Below, one piece after another: positions 45,087 through 53,722 of a stretch of DNA of 64,000 nucleotides. The notes under the pieces are model-generated. The model was not told the DNA's origin. It worked only from the letters and a program-made list of their open reading frames with translations, and searched no databases. This DNA comes from Kitasatospora sp. Root107. GTDB lineage: Bacteria > Actinomycetota > Actinomycetes > Streptomycetales > Streptomycetaceae. Where the stretch lies: positions 633,858 to 697,857 of the forward strand of contig NZ_LMCT01000012.1 of NCBI RefSeq assembly GCF_001424875.1. Direction: 5' to 3'. Position 1 is the first letter of the stretch. Each line of letters opens with the position of its first letter. The position numbers and the translations under genes were made by a program.

Positions 45087-45497
45087 ATGGACATCACCAT
45101 TCACACCACCTTCCTCCCGCACGACGACCCGGACGCGTCGGTGGCCTTCTACCGCGACGTGCTCGGCTTCGAGGTCCGCAGCGATGTCGGGCAGGGCAAG
45201 ATGCGCTGGATCACGGTCGGCCCGGTCGGCCAGCCCGGCACGTCCATCCTGCTGGCACCGCCGGCCGCCGACCCCGGGGTGACCGAGGACGAGCGCCGGA
45301 CCATCGTCGAGATGATGGCCAAGGGCACCTACGGCTGGATCCTGCTGGCCACCCCGGACCTCGACGGCGTCTTCGAGAAGCTCCGGGCGGGCGACGCCGA
45401 GGTGGTGCAGGAGCCGACCGAGCAGCCGTACGGCATCCGCGACTGCGCCGTCCGCGACCCCGCCGGGAACCTGGTCCGGTTCCAGGAGCTCCGGTAA
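45087..45497 (+). CDS. VOC superfamily (glyoxalase/bleomycin-resistance fold) protein
   Basis: 136 residues from ATG 45087 (a GTG at 45078 is possible). Paired betaalpha-beta-beta-beta modules: HDDPDASVAFYRDVLGFEVRSD and ...GIRDCAVRDPAGNLVRFQEL. Putative metal ligands are the early His and the final Glu. Commonly found beside AraC-type regulators in streptomycetes, as here. Substrate not inferable. Confidence 0.88.
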   Translation: MDITIHTTFLPHDDPDASVAFYRDVLGFEVRSDVGQGKMRWITVGPVGQPGTSILLAPPAADPGVTEDERRTIVEMMAKGTYGWILLATPDLDGVFEKLRAGDAEVVQEPTEQPYGIRDCAVRDPAGNLVRFQELR

Positions 45498-45528
45498 CCC
45501 GTTCGATCATCGAGGGAGGGGGATCCCC

Positions 45529-45804
45529 ATGTGCCACCCCGGCTGGGCGAGCGCACGCATCGCGGCGCAGCGCCTGAAGGACTTCGCGCGGCTGCGCCGC
45601 GTGCGTGACCGGATCGACCGGGAGTACGCGCAACCGCTGGACGTCGAGGCGCTCGCCCGCAGCGCGGACATGGCGGCCGGGCAGCTCAGCCGACAGTTCC
45701 GGCTGGCGTACGGCGCCTCGCCGCACGCCTACCTGACGTTGCGTCGGATCGAGCGGGCGCGGACTCTGCTGCACCACGGCTCCCTGAGCTCCGCGGCCGG
45801 CTGA
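45529..45804 (+). pseudogene. Truncated AraC-family regulator
   Basis: 91 residues from ATG 45529 with GGGAGGG upstream. It contains the first helix-turn-helix (LDVEALARSADMAAGQLSRQFRLAYGASPHAYLTLRRIERARTLL) but stops after GSLSSAAG, where the second helix-turn-helix should begin. Family members have about 50 more residues. Without the second motif DNA binding would be impaired. Probably the former partner regulator of the VOC gene. Confidence 0.7.
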
Positions 45805-45935
45805 CCCACCCTCAGACCGACCGGGTCGCTCACCCGTTCGGCGGGCCGGGGTCGCACGTCCCGCCGCCTGCCGCAAGGGTGTGGACAGGGCGTATGCCGA
45901 GGCGGCCTGCCCGGACGTCCGAGAGGGGCAGACCC

Positions 45936-46604
45936 ATGGGTGAGGCGATCGGCTCGATGCTGTCGTCGGCGGTGGGGATCGCGATCAGTCCGCTGCCGTT
46001 GATCGCGGTGATCCTGATGCTGGCGACGCCGCGTGGCCGGGCCAACGGGATCGCGTTCACGGCCGGCTGGCTGGGTGCGCTGGCCGCAGTGGTCACGGCC
46101 GTCGTGGTGCTCGGCAGCGGGCTGACCGCCGACGGGGAGAAGCCGACCTGGGCGTACTGGCTCAAGCTCGCCCTGGGAGCGCTGTTCGTCGTGATGGCCG
46201 TCAAGCAGTGGCGCGGGCGGCCGCGCGAGGGGCACGTGTCCGCCCCGCCGAAGTGGATGCAGGCCGTGGACCGCTTCACCGCCGCCAAGTCGGCCGGGCT
46301 GGCGGTCGTCCTGGTGGTCGCCAACCCGAAGAACCTGGTGCTGGCGCTCGGCGGCGCGGTGTCGATCGCCACCAGCTCGGCGGGTGCGGGCGGCAAGACC
46401 GTCGCCGCCGTGGTGATGGTGCTGATCGGTTCGCTGTGCACACTGCTGCCGCTCGGCGTCTACCTGCTCGGCGGCGACCGCGCGACCCACGTGCTGGGTG
46501 AGTGGAAGGCCTGGATGTCGGTCCACAACGGCGCGATCATGACGACCGTGCTCGCCGTACTCGGTGCCAAGTACCTCGGCGACGCGATCACCGGCCTCTG
46601 GTGA
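45936..46604 (+). CDS. GAP/LysE-like family membrane protein
   Basis: 222 residues from ATG 45936 (GAGGGGC upstream). Six helices, with ISPLPLIAVILML and VVANPKNLVLALGGAV as in the GAP/Sap exporter-like family (peptidolipid or amino-acid export). The stop overlaps the SulP start (GTGA), so the two are co-translated. Substrate unknown. Confidence 0.78.
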   Translation: MGEAIGSMLSSAVGIAISPLPLIAVILMLATPRGRANGIAFTAGWLGALAAVVTAVVVLGSGLTADGEKPTWAYWLKLALGALFVVMAVKQWRGRPREGHVSAPPKWMQAVDRFTAAKSAGLAVVLVVANPKNLVLALGGAVSIATSSAGAGGKTVAAVVMVLIGSLCTLLPLGVYLLGGDRATHVLGEWKAWMSVHNGAIMTTVLAVLGAKYLGDAITGLW

Positions 46605-48391
46605 GCCGTCCCGGTCCGCGCACGCCGGCACTGCGGGCCCGGGCCCTGGCCGCCCGCCTGGGCCGGCCGAAACCGGCCGACCTGGCCTCCGGCATGGTGA
46701 CCGGCCTGTTCTCCATCCCGGAGGGCATGGCGTACGCCGCGATCGCGGGCTTCAACCCGGTCTCCGGCCTGTACGCGGGCGTGGTGCCGCCGATCCTCGG
46801 CTCGCTCACCGCGCCGACCGTCCTGATGGTCACCACCCTCACCAGCGCCATCGCGCTCACCGGGCAGAGCGTGCTGGCCGACGCCGGTCTCGACCCGCAC
46901 GACGTCGGCAACGTGGCCGCGCTGACCGTCCTGGTCGGCGGGCTGATGCTGCTGCTCGGGCTGCTCCGGCTCGGTGTGGTGCTCGCCTTCGTCTCGAACG
47001 CCGTGATGGTCGGTTTCTCCACCGGCATCGCGCTGCAGATCATCACCGGCGTGCTCAAGGACGCCACCGGGTACAAGCCGCGCGGCGAGAACAAGCTCAC
47101 CCAGCTCGTCGACTGGCTCGTCCACATCGGGGACTGGCAACTCGCCGCCACCCTGGTCTCGGTGGCCACCGTCGTGGTCTGGGCGCTGGCCCGCACCGTA
47201 CGGCGGCTGGAGGCGGTGGCGCTGCTGATCGCCATGGTCGCGGTCAGCCTGCTGGTTGTGGTGCTCGGCACCGACGTGGAGCTGGTCAAGGACATCGCCG
47301 CCATCCCCGCCGCGCTTCCCTCCTTCACCGCGCCGTCCTGGGGTGCGATGCCCCATCTGCTCGGCGGCGCACTGTCGGTGGCGCTGGTCGGGCTCGCCCA
47401 GGCGGCGGGCATCGCGCCCTCGATGCCCAACCCCGACGGCAGCCGCTCCAGCGTCAACGGCGACTTCGTGTCCCAGGGCGTCGCCAACCTGGGCGGCGGC
47501 CTGTTCCAGGCCCTGCCCTCCGGCGGGTCGCTGTCCCGGACCGGCGTCGCCGCCGCCGCCGGGGCCAGGACCCGCTGGGCCGGGGTCGTCTCCGGGGTCT
47601 TCCTCGCGCTGGTGGTGCTGACGCTCGGCTCGCTCGCCGAGCGGATCCCGATGCCGGTGATCGGCGGCCTGATCCTGATGGTCGGCGGCGAACTGATCTG
47701 GGGCAAGCGGCAGGACATCCTGCTCGTCCTGCGCACCTCGAGGCTCTCCGGCGCCGCGATGGTGGTCACCTTCCTGGCCACCACCCAACTGCCGCTGCAG
47801 CAGGCCATCGTGATCGGCGCGGTGCTCTCCCTGCTGCTCTACTGCGTCCAGGCCGCCCGCCGGGCCCGGTTCGTGGCGCTGGTCCGGGACGAGCAGGGCC
47901 GGTGGTCCACCGGTCCCGTCCCCGCTCGGCTGTCGCCGGGCGAGGTCACCGTGCTCGACTACGACGGCACCAGTCTGTTCGCCGAACTCCCCACCCTGCG
48001 CGCTCAGCTGCCCGAGGTGGCCGGAGCCCGCGACGCGGTGCTGATCCTCGCGGTCCGGGCCGCGCCCGACATCCCCTCCTCCGCCATCATCAAGGCGCTG
48101 CGCCGCTACACCGACACCCTGCACGCCGAGGGCGGCCGGCTCGTACTGGCCGGTCTCCAGCCCGCCCACCTCGCGGTGTTCCGCCGGACCGGGCTGGTCG
48201 AACACCTCGGCGCGGACGCCGTCATCCCGGCCGAGGGTCCGCTGCTCGGCCCGCTGGACCGCGCCTACCGCGAGGCCCTGGCGTGGATCGCCGCCCAGCC
48301 CGGGGCGCCGACGACCGGGTCACCGGAGCGACCTGAGTCCCGCTCGGATCCCGGCGGGCCTGGCGAAGCGATTGGCGACCGGCGGGAATAG
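46601..48391 (+). CDS. SulP-family anion transporter with STAS domain
   Basis: 596 residues from GTG 46601, coupled to the GAP gene. Transport domain about residues 20-420 (IPEGMAYAAIAGFNPVSGLYAGVVPPILGS, SKA-like LPSGGSLSRTGVAAAAGA). C-terminal STAS domain (about 450-560: EVTVLDYDGTSLFAELPTL..., RLVLAGLQPAHLAVFRRTGL). Likely sulfate or bicarbonate uptake. Unlike the SulP protein at 25124, it has no carbonic anhydrase. Confidence 0.88.
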   Translation: MSRPGPRTPALRARALAARLGRPKPADLASGMVTGLFSIPEGMAYAAIAGFNPVSGLYAGVVPPILGSLTAPTVLMVTTLTSAIALTGQSVLADAGLDPHDVGNVAALTVLVGGLMLLLGLLRLGVVLAFVSNAVMVGFSTGIALQIITGVLKDATGYKPRGENKLTQLVDWLVHIGDWQLAATLVSVATVVVWALARTVRRLEAVALLIAMVAVSLLVVVLGTDVELVKDIAAIPAALPSFTAPSWGAMPHLLGGALSVALVGLAQAAGIAPSMPNPDGSRSSVNGDFVSQGVANLGGGLFQALPSGGSLSRTGVAAAAGARTRWAGVVSGVFLALVVLTLGSLAERIPMPVIGGLILMVGGELIWGKRQDILLVLRTSRLSGAAMVVTFLATTQLPLQQAIVIGAVLSLLLYCVQAARRARFVALVRDEQGRWSTGPVPARLSPGEVTVLDYDGTSLFAELPTLRAQLPEVAGARDAVLILAVRAAPDIPSSAIIKALRRYTDTLHAEGGRLVLAGLQPAHLAVFRRTGLVEHLGADAVIPAEGPLLGPLDRAYREALAWIAAQPGAPTTGSPERPESRSDPGGPGEAIGDRRE

Positions 48392-48426
48392 CCACTGACA
48401 GGTCGGCGGAAGGTCCGGGGGCGGAT

Positions 48427-48780
48427 TTGATCAGAACCGAGTTCACGACGCTGGGTCTGCCGGCCGCCGAGCGGTACGAGTTCTGGGACTCGATGGTGCG
48501 TCAGGCCCAGGTGCGGACCAGGATCCGCTGCACCGAACGGGACGACTTCCCCGCCCACTCGGTGGCGGTGGACCTGGGCGAGAACACGCCGACGAGTACC
48601 AGGAGTCGGACCGCGGCCACCTGCCCGGGGCGATCTCGCTCCGCTACCTGCACCGGCTGTTCGAGGACGAGGCGGAGACGATGGCCGAGTCGATCCGCCG
48701 GGCCCGGCTGGCCACCAGGACCATCCCCCAGCAGGCTGTGGGGGGCGGGCCTTCGGCGCTCGGATCGCGGTCCGAGTCGC
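48427..48780 (+). pseudogene. AraC-family regulator remnant
   Basis: MIRTEFTTLGLPAAERYEFWDSMV begins the AraC ligand-binding-like N-terminus (AraC_binding_2 type), but the frame degenerates after residue 51. A second frame reads ISLRYLHRLFEDEAETMAESIRRARLATRTI, a DNA-binding helix-turn-helix piece of the same family. The middle domain is deleted and frame lost. No functional protein expected. It may be the former regulator of the PhyH or SulP neighbours. Confidence 0.7.
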
Positions 48781-48881
48781 GCACCTGATCTGCGACTGAC
48801 CCGGGCCCACGGGGGCGAAGGGTCGCCGTCCCGGGAGGAACTGCCAGATTCCCCCGGGGCGGAGCAGCGACGCTGTCCGGG

Positions 48882-49832
48882 TCAGCCCAGGATGCCGACC
48901 ACCGGGTTGAGTGGCGATGCGGCCGGGCCGCCAGGCGCGACGCCGGGGAGGAAGTCGGTCCAGCGGCCGCTCATCGCGGTCGGGCCGGCCACCACCCGGG
49001 TGCCGTCGGCGTAGTAGGTGGCGGAGAGCACCCGGCGCGGGGCGTCGGTGCGGTTCGGCCCGGCGGTGTGGAAGCAGTCGGCGGCATGGAACGAGACCTC
49101 CCCCGCCCGGTACGGCGCGGGCACGGGAGTGACCCCCTCGGCTCGCAGGGTGGCGGCCACGAACCCGTCGTACGCCCGGTCGGCGACCGCCGGGGTGGCG
49201 GCCAGCGCGGGCGGCACGGCCGTACGGTCCAGGCAGGCCAGCGGGCCCATCCCGGCCGGGACGTCGTGCAGCGGGATCCAGCTGGTGCACACGGCCGGGG
49301 AGTCGAGGGGGTAGTGGTCGGCGTCCCGGTGCCAGGGGGTCCGACCGCAGCCGGGCTCCTTGGAGAGCACGTTGTCGTGGTAGAGCCGTACCCGGTCGGC
49401 GCCGAGCAGGCGGGCCGCGAGGTCGCCGAGGCGGCGGGAGAGCGCGACGCTGCGCAGCAGCGGGTCGGTCAGCCAGAGCTGCTCCAAAGCCAGGAAGCGG
49501 CCGGGATTGGCCAACCCGTGTACGTCGCCGAGCAGTTGGTCCGTCCGCTCGGCGAGCGCGGCCAGCACGGCGGGCGGGATCACCTCGGGCAGCCGGACGT
49601 GGCCCCGGCGGCGGAACCGCTCGACCGCCCGGTCCGCCAGCGGGTAGGGCTGGTCGAGCGCACCCGCGACCTCCCCCGGGGTGGCGGGCCGCACCGGCGG
49701 CCGGCTCGGCGCCTCGGTGGGACCAGCGCTCTGCACAGGGGAGTTGACCGCCAGGGACATGTACCAGTCCCACCACTCCTGATCGTCGCCCGCCCATTCC
49801 GGCTCGGTCGCTCGTTCGGTACGTGCGTTCAT
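48882..49832 (-). CDS. Phytanoyl-CoA dioxygenase family protein
   Basis: 316 residues. Fe(II)/2-oxoglutarate-type double-stranded beta-helix. Likely iron ligands are His and Asp of WHRDADHYP and a later His in FHTAGPNRTDAPRR; the Arg after it may bind 2-oxoglutarate. The first 55 residues resemble no domain. PhyH enzymes hydroxylate acyl chains, amino acids or natural products; no pathway is visible around it. ATG 49832 is preferred to GTG 49838. Confidence 0.83.
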   Translation of the reverse strand: MNARTERATEPEWAGDDQEWWDWYMSLAVNSPVQSAGPTEAPSRPPVRPATPGEVAGALDQPYPLADRAVERFRRRGHVRLPEVIPPAVLAALAERTDQLLGDVHGLANPGRFLALEQLWLTDPLLRSVALSRRLGDLAARLLGADRVRLYHDNVLSKEPGCGRTPWHRDADHYPLDSPAVCTSWIPLHDVPAGMGPLACLDRTAVPPALAATPAVADRAYDGFVAATLRAEGVTPVPAPYRAGEVSFHAADCFHTAGPNRTDAPRRVLSATYYADGTRVVAGPTAMSGRWTDFLPGVAPGGPAASPLNPVVGILG

Positions 49833-50099
49833 GGCCACCGCCCCAGCCGGTCATGTCCGTGTCATGAGTGTTCGTCAGCCTACTTCCCCGCGATCACCCA
49901 GGGCGAGAGCACCCAACGGGTGCTGCAAACGGGTGACGAGCTGCCCGTTACGGCGTTCGGGGAGCACTGATGAGTACAAATGGCCCCGTACCGTACTCCC
50001 CGCCCGCACCCCTCCTCATATGATCGGAGCGACATGCGTCATCCTTGGTGAGGCAAGTCATGACCGGAAGCACCACCCACCACCAGCAGGAGGAAGCAC

Positions 50100-50774
50100 G
50101 TGGACGACGTTCTGCGGCGTGCCGCGCTGTTCGCGGCTCTCGATGACGAGCAGGCCGGCGAGCTGCGTGCCTCCATGACCGAGGTGACGCTGGCCCGTGG
50201 CGAGTCGCTCTTCCACGAGGGTGACCCCGGCGACCGGCTGTACGTTGTGGCCGAGGGCAAGGTCAAGCTGCACCGCGCCTCCCCGGACGGCCGGGAGAAC
50301 ATGCTCGCCGTGCTCGGCCCCAGCGAGATGATCGGCGAGCTCTCCCTCTTCGACCCGGGCCCGCGCACCGCCACCGCCAGCGCGCTGACCGAGGTCAAGC
50401 TGCTCGGCCTCGGCCACGGCGACCTGCAGCCCTGGCTGCACGCCCGCCCCGAGGTCTCGATCGCACTGCTCCGGGCGATCGCCCGACGGCTGCGCCGGAC
50501 CAACGACGTGATGTCCGACCTGGTCTTCTCCGACGTGCCCGGCCGGGTGGCCAAGGCACTGCTGGACCTGTCCCGCCGATTCGGCGTGCAGTCCGACGAG
50601 GGCATCCACGTCGCGCACGACCTCACCCAGGAGGAGCTGGCCCAGCTGGTCGGCGCCTCCCGCGAGACGGTCAACAAGGCGCTGGCCGACTTCGCCGGCC
50701 GCGGCTGGCTGAAGCTGGAAGCCCGCGCGGTGGTCCTGATGGACGTCGAGCGGCTCTCCCGCCGCTCGCGCTGA
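50100..50774 (+). CDS. crp: Crp, cyclic-AMP receptor-type transcription factor
   Basis: 224 residues from GTG 50100 behind AGGAGGA. N-terminal cyclic-nucleotide domain (EGDPGDRLYVVAEGKVKL, GELSLFDPGPRTATASA, with the Arg of PRTATA contacting cAMP phosphate) and C-terminal winged HTH (LTQEELAQLVGASRETVNKALADF). The S. coelicolor orthologue (SCO3571) binds cAMP and controls germination, growth and antibiotic production. It re-enters the conserved core order after the accessory block. The 267-bp upstream region (49833-50099) carries its promoter. Confidence 0.96.
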   Translation: MDDVLRRAALFAALDDEQAGELRASMTEVTLARGESLFHEGDPGDRLYVVAEGKVKLHRASPDGRENMLAVLGPSEMIGELSLFDPGPRTATASALTEVKLLGLGHGDLQPWLHARPEVSIALLRAIARRLRRTNDVMSDLVFSDVPGRVAKALLDLSRRFGVQSDEGIHVAHDLTQEELAQLVGASRETVNKALADFAGRGWLKLEARAVVLMDVERLSRRSR

Positions 50775-50795
50775 CCACCTGGACTGCCTGAACAC

Positions 50796-50833
50796 CCCCG
50801 AGGGCCCGTGAGCTGCTGCTCACGGGCCCTCGG
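50796..50833. terminator. Bidirectional terminator between crp and the MBL gene
   Basis: CCCGAGGGCCCGTGAGC, loop TGCT, and its exact reverse complement: a 17-bp perfect stem between two convergent genes (crp ends 50774; the MBL gene ends 50846). Confidence 0.92.
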
Positions 50834-50845
50834 GCGTACGGACCG

Positions 50846-51667
50846 TCAGATCAGGCCGTGGTCCTCCAGGTAGCGCAGCTGCGCCAGCACGGAGAGCTCG
50901 GCGGCGGGCCAGAGCGCGCGGTCCACGTCCGCGTAGACCTTGGCGACCACCTGCTCGGCGGTCCGGTACCCGGCCTCCACGGCGGTCTCCACCTGGGCCA
51001 GCCGGTTGGCCCGGTGGGCCAGGTAGTAGTCCACCGCGCCGAGGGCGTCGGTCAGCACCGGGCCGTGGCCCGGCAGCACCGTGCGGACGCCCTGCTCGGC
51101 GGCCATGGTGTGCAGACGGCGCAGCGAGTCCAGGTAGTCGCCGAGCGTCCCGTCCGGGTGGGCGACCATCGTGGTGCCCCGGCCGAGCACGGTGTCGCCG
51201 GTCAGGATCGCGCCGTCGGCGGGCAGGTGGAAGGTCAGCGAGTCGACGGTGTGCCCGGGGGTGCCGACCACCCGGATCTCCAGCCCGCCGACCTCGACCA
51301 CCTGGCCGCCGTGCAGACCTTCGCCACCGAGCCGGTGGGCCGGGTCGAGCGCCCGGACCTCGGTCCCGGTCAGCTCGGCGAAGCGGGCGGCGCCCTCGGC
51401 GTGGTCGTGGTGACCGTGCGTCAGCAGGGTCAGTGCCACCCGCTTGCCCTGCTGCTCGGCGATGTCGATCACCCGGCGCAGATGGCCCTCGTGCAACGGG
51501 CCCGGGTCGATCACCACCGCGAGCTCGGAGCCGGGCTCGGACAGCAGCCAGGTGTTGGTGCCGTCCAGCGTCATCGGCGAGGGGTTCGGCGCCAGGACGC
51601 AGAACGCCCGGGGGGTGGCCCCGCCGCCGATCTCGGCGGCGGGGTCACCAGGAAGCGGACCGCTCAC
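50846..51667 (-). CDS. MBL-fold metallo-hydrolase
   Basis: 273 residues from ATG 51667. Metallo-beta-lactamase fold: LTHGHHDHAEG (HxHxDH metal site), GTPGHTVDSL, LTGDTVL and VLPGHGPVL supply the other ligands. The C-terminal winged-helix-like region (AVEAGYRTAEQVVAKVYADVDRALWPAAELSVLAQLRYLEDHGLI) is typical of the LACTB2-like group, some of which cleave RNA. Rv3677c is the syntenic homologue. Coupled to a 60-residue ORF upstream by ATGA. Confidence 0.88.
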   Translation of the reverse strand: MSGPLPGDPAAEIGGGATPRAFCVLAPNPSPMTLDGTNTWLLSEPGSELAVVIDPGPLHEGHLRRVIDIAEQQGKRVALTLLTHGHHDHAEGAARFAELTGTEVRALDPAHRLGGEGLHGGQVVEVGGLEIRVVGTPGHTVDSLTFHLPADGAILTGDTVLGRGTTMVAHPDGTLGDYLDSLRRLHTMAAEQGVRTVLPGHGPVLTDALGAVDYYLAHRANRLAQVETAVEAGYRTAEQVVAKVYADVDRALWPAAELSVLAQLRYLEDHGLI

Positions 51668-51846
51668 CGGCCGCCCTCGCAGATCCGGTGCAGGCTGCGC
51701 GGGTGCAGCGGCCGCACCAGCGAGCGCAGGTACGGCTCCACCGGGACGGGGTCGAACTGCCCCGCCAGCGAACGGAGCGTCAGCGGCCGGACGGAGAGGG
51801 TGGGCTGGGGGTACGCCGCACGGCGAACCACGTCATTGTGGGTCAT
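51664..51846 (-). CDS. 60-residue conserved-position hypothetical protein
   Basis: Starts at ATG 51846 behind GGAAGGA and ends overlapping the MBL start (ATGA), good evidence for translation. Sequence MTHNDVVRRAAYPQPTLSV... is basic and Pro/Leu-rich, without membrane helix or known domain. It lies between a NUDIX and an MBL gene in one operon. Confidence 0.6.
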   Translation of the reverse strand: MTHNDVVRRAAYPQPTLSVRPLTLRSLAGQFDPVPVEPYLRSLVRPLHPRSLHRICEGGR

Positions 51847-51872
51847 CGGGCGATCCTTCCTGGACGGAGCGG

Positions 51873-52718
51873 TCAGTTGAGAGGAAAAATACCGTCGATG
51901 GTCAGCTCTTCATACCCCGACCATCGCACTGAGATCCGATCGCCGGCCAGCTCGGCCGTACCGAGGATCGGCTCGATCTTCCGGTCCGCCGCCAGGGCGG
52001 CCGCCTGCGCCGCCGTACCGGCCGGCCGCAGCTCCCGGAGCACCGTCACGGTCGGCGGCAGCATGCCGTACCGGCCGGCCGCGTGACCCTCGACCGCCTC
52101 GGCGGGCGTCAGCCAGGCGACCCGGTCCGCCTCGCCGACCGTGTCGGCGGCCCGCTGACCGGCGGGCATTGCGGCGACGAAGAACCAGGTGTCGTACCGG
52201 CGTTCCTCGAAGGCCGGCGTGACCCACCTGGCCCAGGCCGACAGCAGGTCGGAGCGGAGCAGCAGGCCGTGCGCCCGCAGGAAGTCGGCGAAGGAGAGCT
52301 CGTGGGCCTCCAGGGCGGCCCGCTCGGCGGACCAGTCCGCAGCGTCGGCCATGCTGTCGGCATCGGGACCGGCCAGCAGCACGCCGGCCTCCTCGAAGGT
52401 CTCCCGGACGGCGGCGCAGACCACGGCCTGCGCGGTGGCGGCGTCAACCCCGAGCCGCTCACCCCACTCGGCGGGGCTCGGCCCGGCCCAGCCGAGCTCG
52501 GCCTCCGCGTCCCGCGGATCGACACCGCCGCCCGGGTAGGCGTACATCCCGGCGGCGAACGGCATCGAGGTGCGGCGGCGCAGCAGGTACGTCTCCGGTC
52601 CCTGGGCCGCATCCCGCAGCAGCACCACGGTGGCGGAGGGCTTCACGGCCGGCGGGGTCAGCTCGCCCGCCGCGAGTGCCCTGATCCGGGCAGGCCAGGA
52701 GGGCGGCATCGGCATCAT
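51873..52718 (-). CDS. NUDIX hydrolase
   Basis: 281 residues. PGGGVDPRDAE..., with an insertion, then AAVRETFEEAGVLL: a NUDIX box (GX5EX7REUXEEXGU) widened by about 35 residues between its halves, as in the Nudt19/peroxisomal-type group. LRRRTSMPFAAGMYAYPGGG is also typical. Possible CoA or nucleotide diphosphatase. Element copy 2 lies 75 bp upstream of its start. Confidence 0.85.
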   Translation of the reverse strand: MMPMPPSWPARIRALAAGELTPPAVKPSATVVLLRDAAQGPETYLLRRRTSMPFAAGMYAYPGGGVDPRDAEAELGWAGPSPAEWGERLGVDAATAQAVVCAAVRETFEEAGVLLAGPDADSMADAADWSAERAALEAHELSFADFLRAHGLLLRSDLLSAWARWVTPAFEERRYDTWFFVAAMPAGQRAADTVGEADRVAWLTPAEAVEGHAAGRYGMLPPTVTVLRELRPAGTAAQAAALAADRKIEPILGTAELAGDRISVRWSGYEELTIDGIFPLN

Positions 52719-52792
52719 GCACCGGATGCTAGCCCGCGATCACGCGCACCGACAGGGGCTGCATGTAGGCGGGCGCTTGAGCATCTACGGTC

Positions 52793-52907
52793 CAGGGGCT
52801 CGGGGAACTGCGAGGAGATCTGGCGTACGGGTCACTGCGAAAGTGCCTGACCACGTACGCACGGATCACCATTTCCGAGGTCGGCGTCGCAGTTCCCCGA
52901 GCCCCTG
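52793..52907. repeat. 115-bp element with perfect 20-bp terminal inverted repeats, copy 2
   Basis: Same terminal repeats as copy 1 (1951-2066) and, when reversed, the same interior (GTGATCCGTGCGTA, GTGGTCAGGCACTTTCGC). Two inner complementary segments (GCGTAC...GTACGC and GTCA...TGAC) allow a nested hairpin. It lies 32 bp after the ridA-like stop and 75 bp before the NUDIX start. Confidence 0.85.
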
Positions 52908-52938
52908 ACCGTAGACGGCTGAGCCCGGAGCAAAGGTG

Positions 52939-53403
52939 TCAGGCGGAGACGCGGACCTGGAACTCGATCTCGACCGGCGCGTCCAGCGGCAGCACCGCGA
53001 CACCGACCGCACTGCGGGCGTGCACGCCGGCTGCGCCGAAGACCTCGCCGAGCAGCTCGCTGCACCCGTTGATCACACCGGGCTGGCCGGTGAAGTCGGA
53101 GGCGGAGGCGACGAAGCCGACCACCTTGACGATCTGCTCGACCTTGTCCAGGTCGCCGATCACGGACTTGATCGCGGCCAGGCCGTTGAGCGCGCAGATC
53201 TGCGCGAGCTGCTTGGCCTCCTCGGCGGTCACCTCGGCGCCGACCTTGCCGGTGCTGGGCAGCTTGCCCGCGACGAAGGGGAGCTGACCGGCGGTCAGCA
53301 CGTACTCGCCGGTGCGGATCGCCGGGACGTACGCGGCGACCGGTGCGGCCACCTCGGGGAGGGTCAGGCCCAGCGCGGCCAGCTTCTCCTCAACCTTGCT
53401 CAT
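52939..53403 (-). CDS. ridA: RidA family protein
   Basis: 154 residues from ATG 53403 (GGGAGAAGAG upstream). RidA/YjgF/endoribonuclease L-PSP fold of the longer, YjgH-like actinobacterial form: GEYVLTAGQLPFVAGKL, ICALNGLAAIKSVIGDLDKVEQIVKVVGFV, and LPLDAPVEIEFQV. The Arg that binds the substrate carboxylate in classical RidA (the IRN...CTVEI context) is not evident, so imine deaminase activity is uncertain. Rv3678c is syntenic. One-base overlap with DUF4177. Confidence 0.85.
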   Translation of the reverse strand: MSKVEEKLAALGLTLPEVAAPVAAYVPAIRTGEYVLTAGQLPFVAGKLPSTGKVGAEVTAEEAKQLAQICALNGLAAIKSVIGDLDKVEQIVKVVGFVASASDFTGQPGVINGCSELLGEVFGAAGVHARSAVGVAVLPLDAPVEIEFQVRVSA

Positions 53404-53558
53404 CAGCTCTTCTCCCGCTTGAGGTAGGCAACCAGCTGCTCGGGGTTCGGGCCCGGAACGACCTGGACGAGCTCCCAGCCGTCCTGGCCCCAGGAGTCCA
53501 GGATCTGCTTGGTGGCGTGGACGAGCAGCGGCACGGTGACGTATTCCCACTTGGTCAT
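53403..53558 (-). CDS. DUF4177 small protein
   Basis: 51 residues from ATG 53558. MTKWEYVTVPLLVHATKQILDSWGQDGWELVQVV matches the DUF4177 pattern (WEY..., then NxxGxDGWELV). Function unknown; co-translated with ridA through a one-base TGATG overlap. Conserved at this position in actinobacteria. Confidence 0.85.
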   Translation of the reverse strand: MTKWEYVTVPLLVHATKQILDSWGQDGWELVQVVPGPNPEQLVAYLKREKS

Positions 53559-53722
53559 GAGGGTGACTCTAGTGCCTGGCCGGGGTGTGATCCGGGACAC
53601 AGCCCGGGCATGAATCAGCACGGTTCCCACCGGGCTCCCGGCATCGGGGGCGACGGCTGGTTACCCTCGCGTGAGGAGGCGCCCGCCGGGTGCGGCGCCG
53701 CTGAGACGGACGGAGACGGAGC

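Noticed and set aside
46564..48336. 590-residue frame overlapping the SulP gene on the same strand
   Set aside because: Arg/Pro-rich shifted frame of the transporter; no ribosome site.
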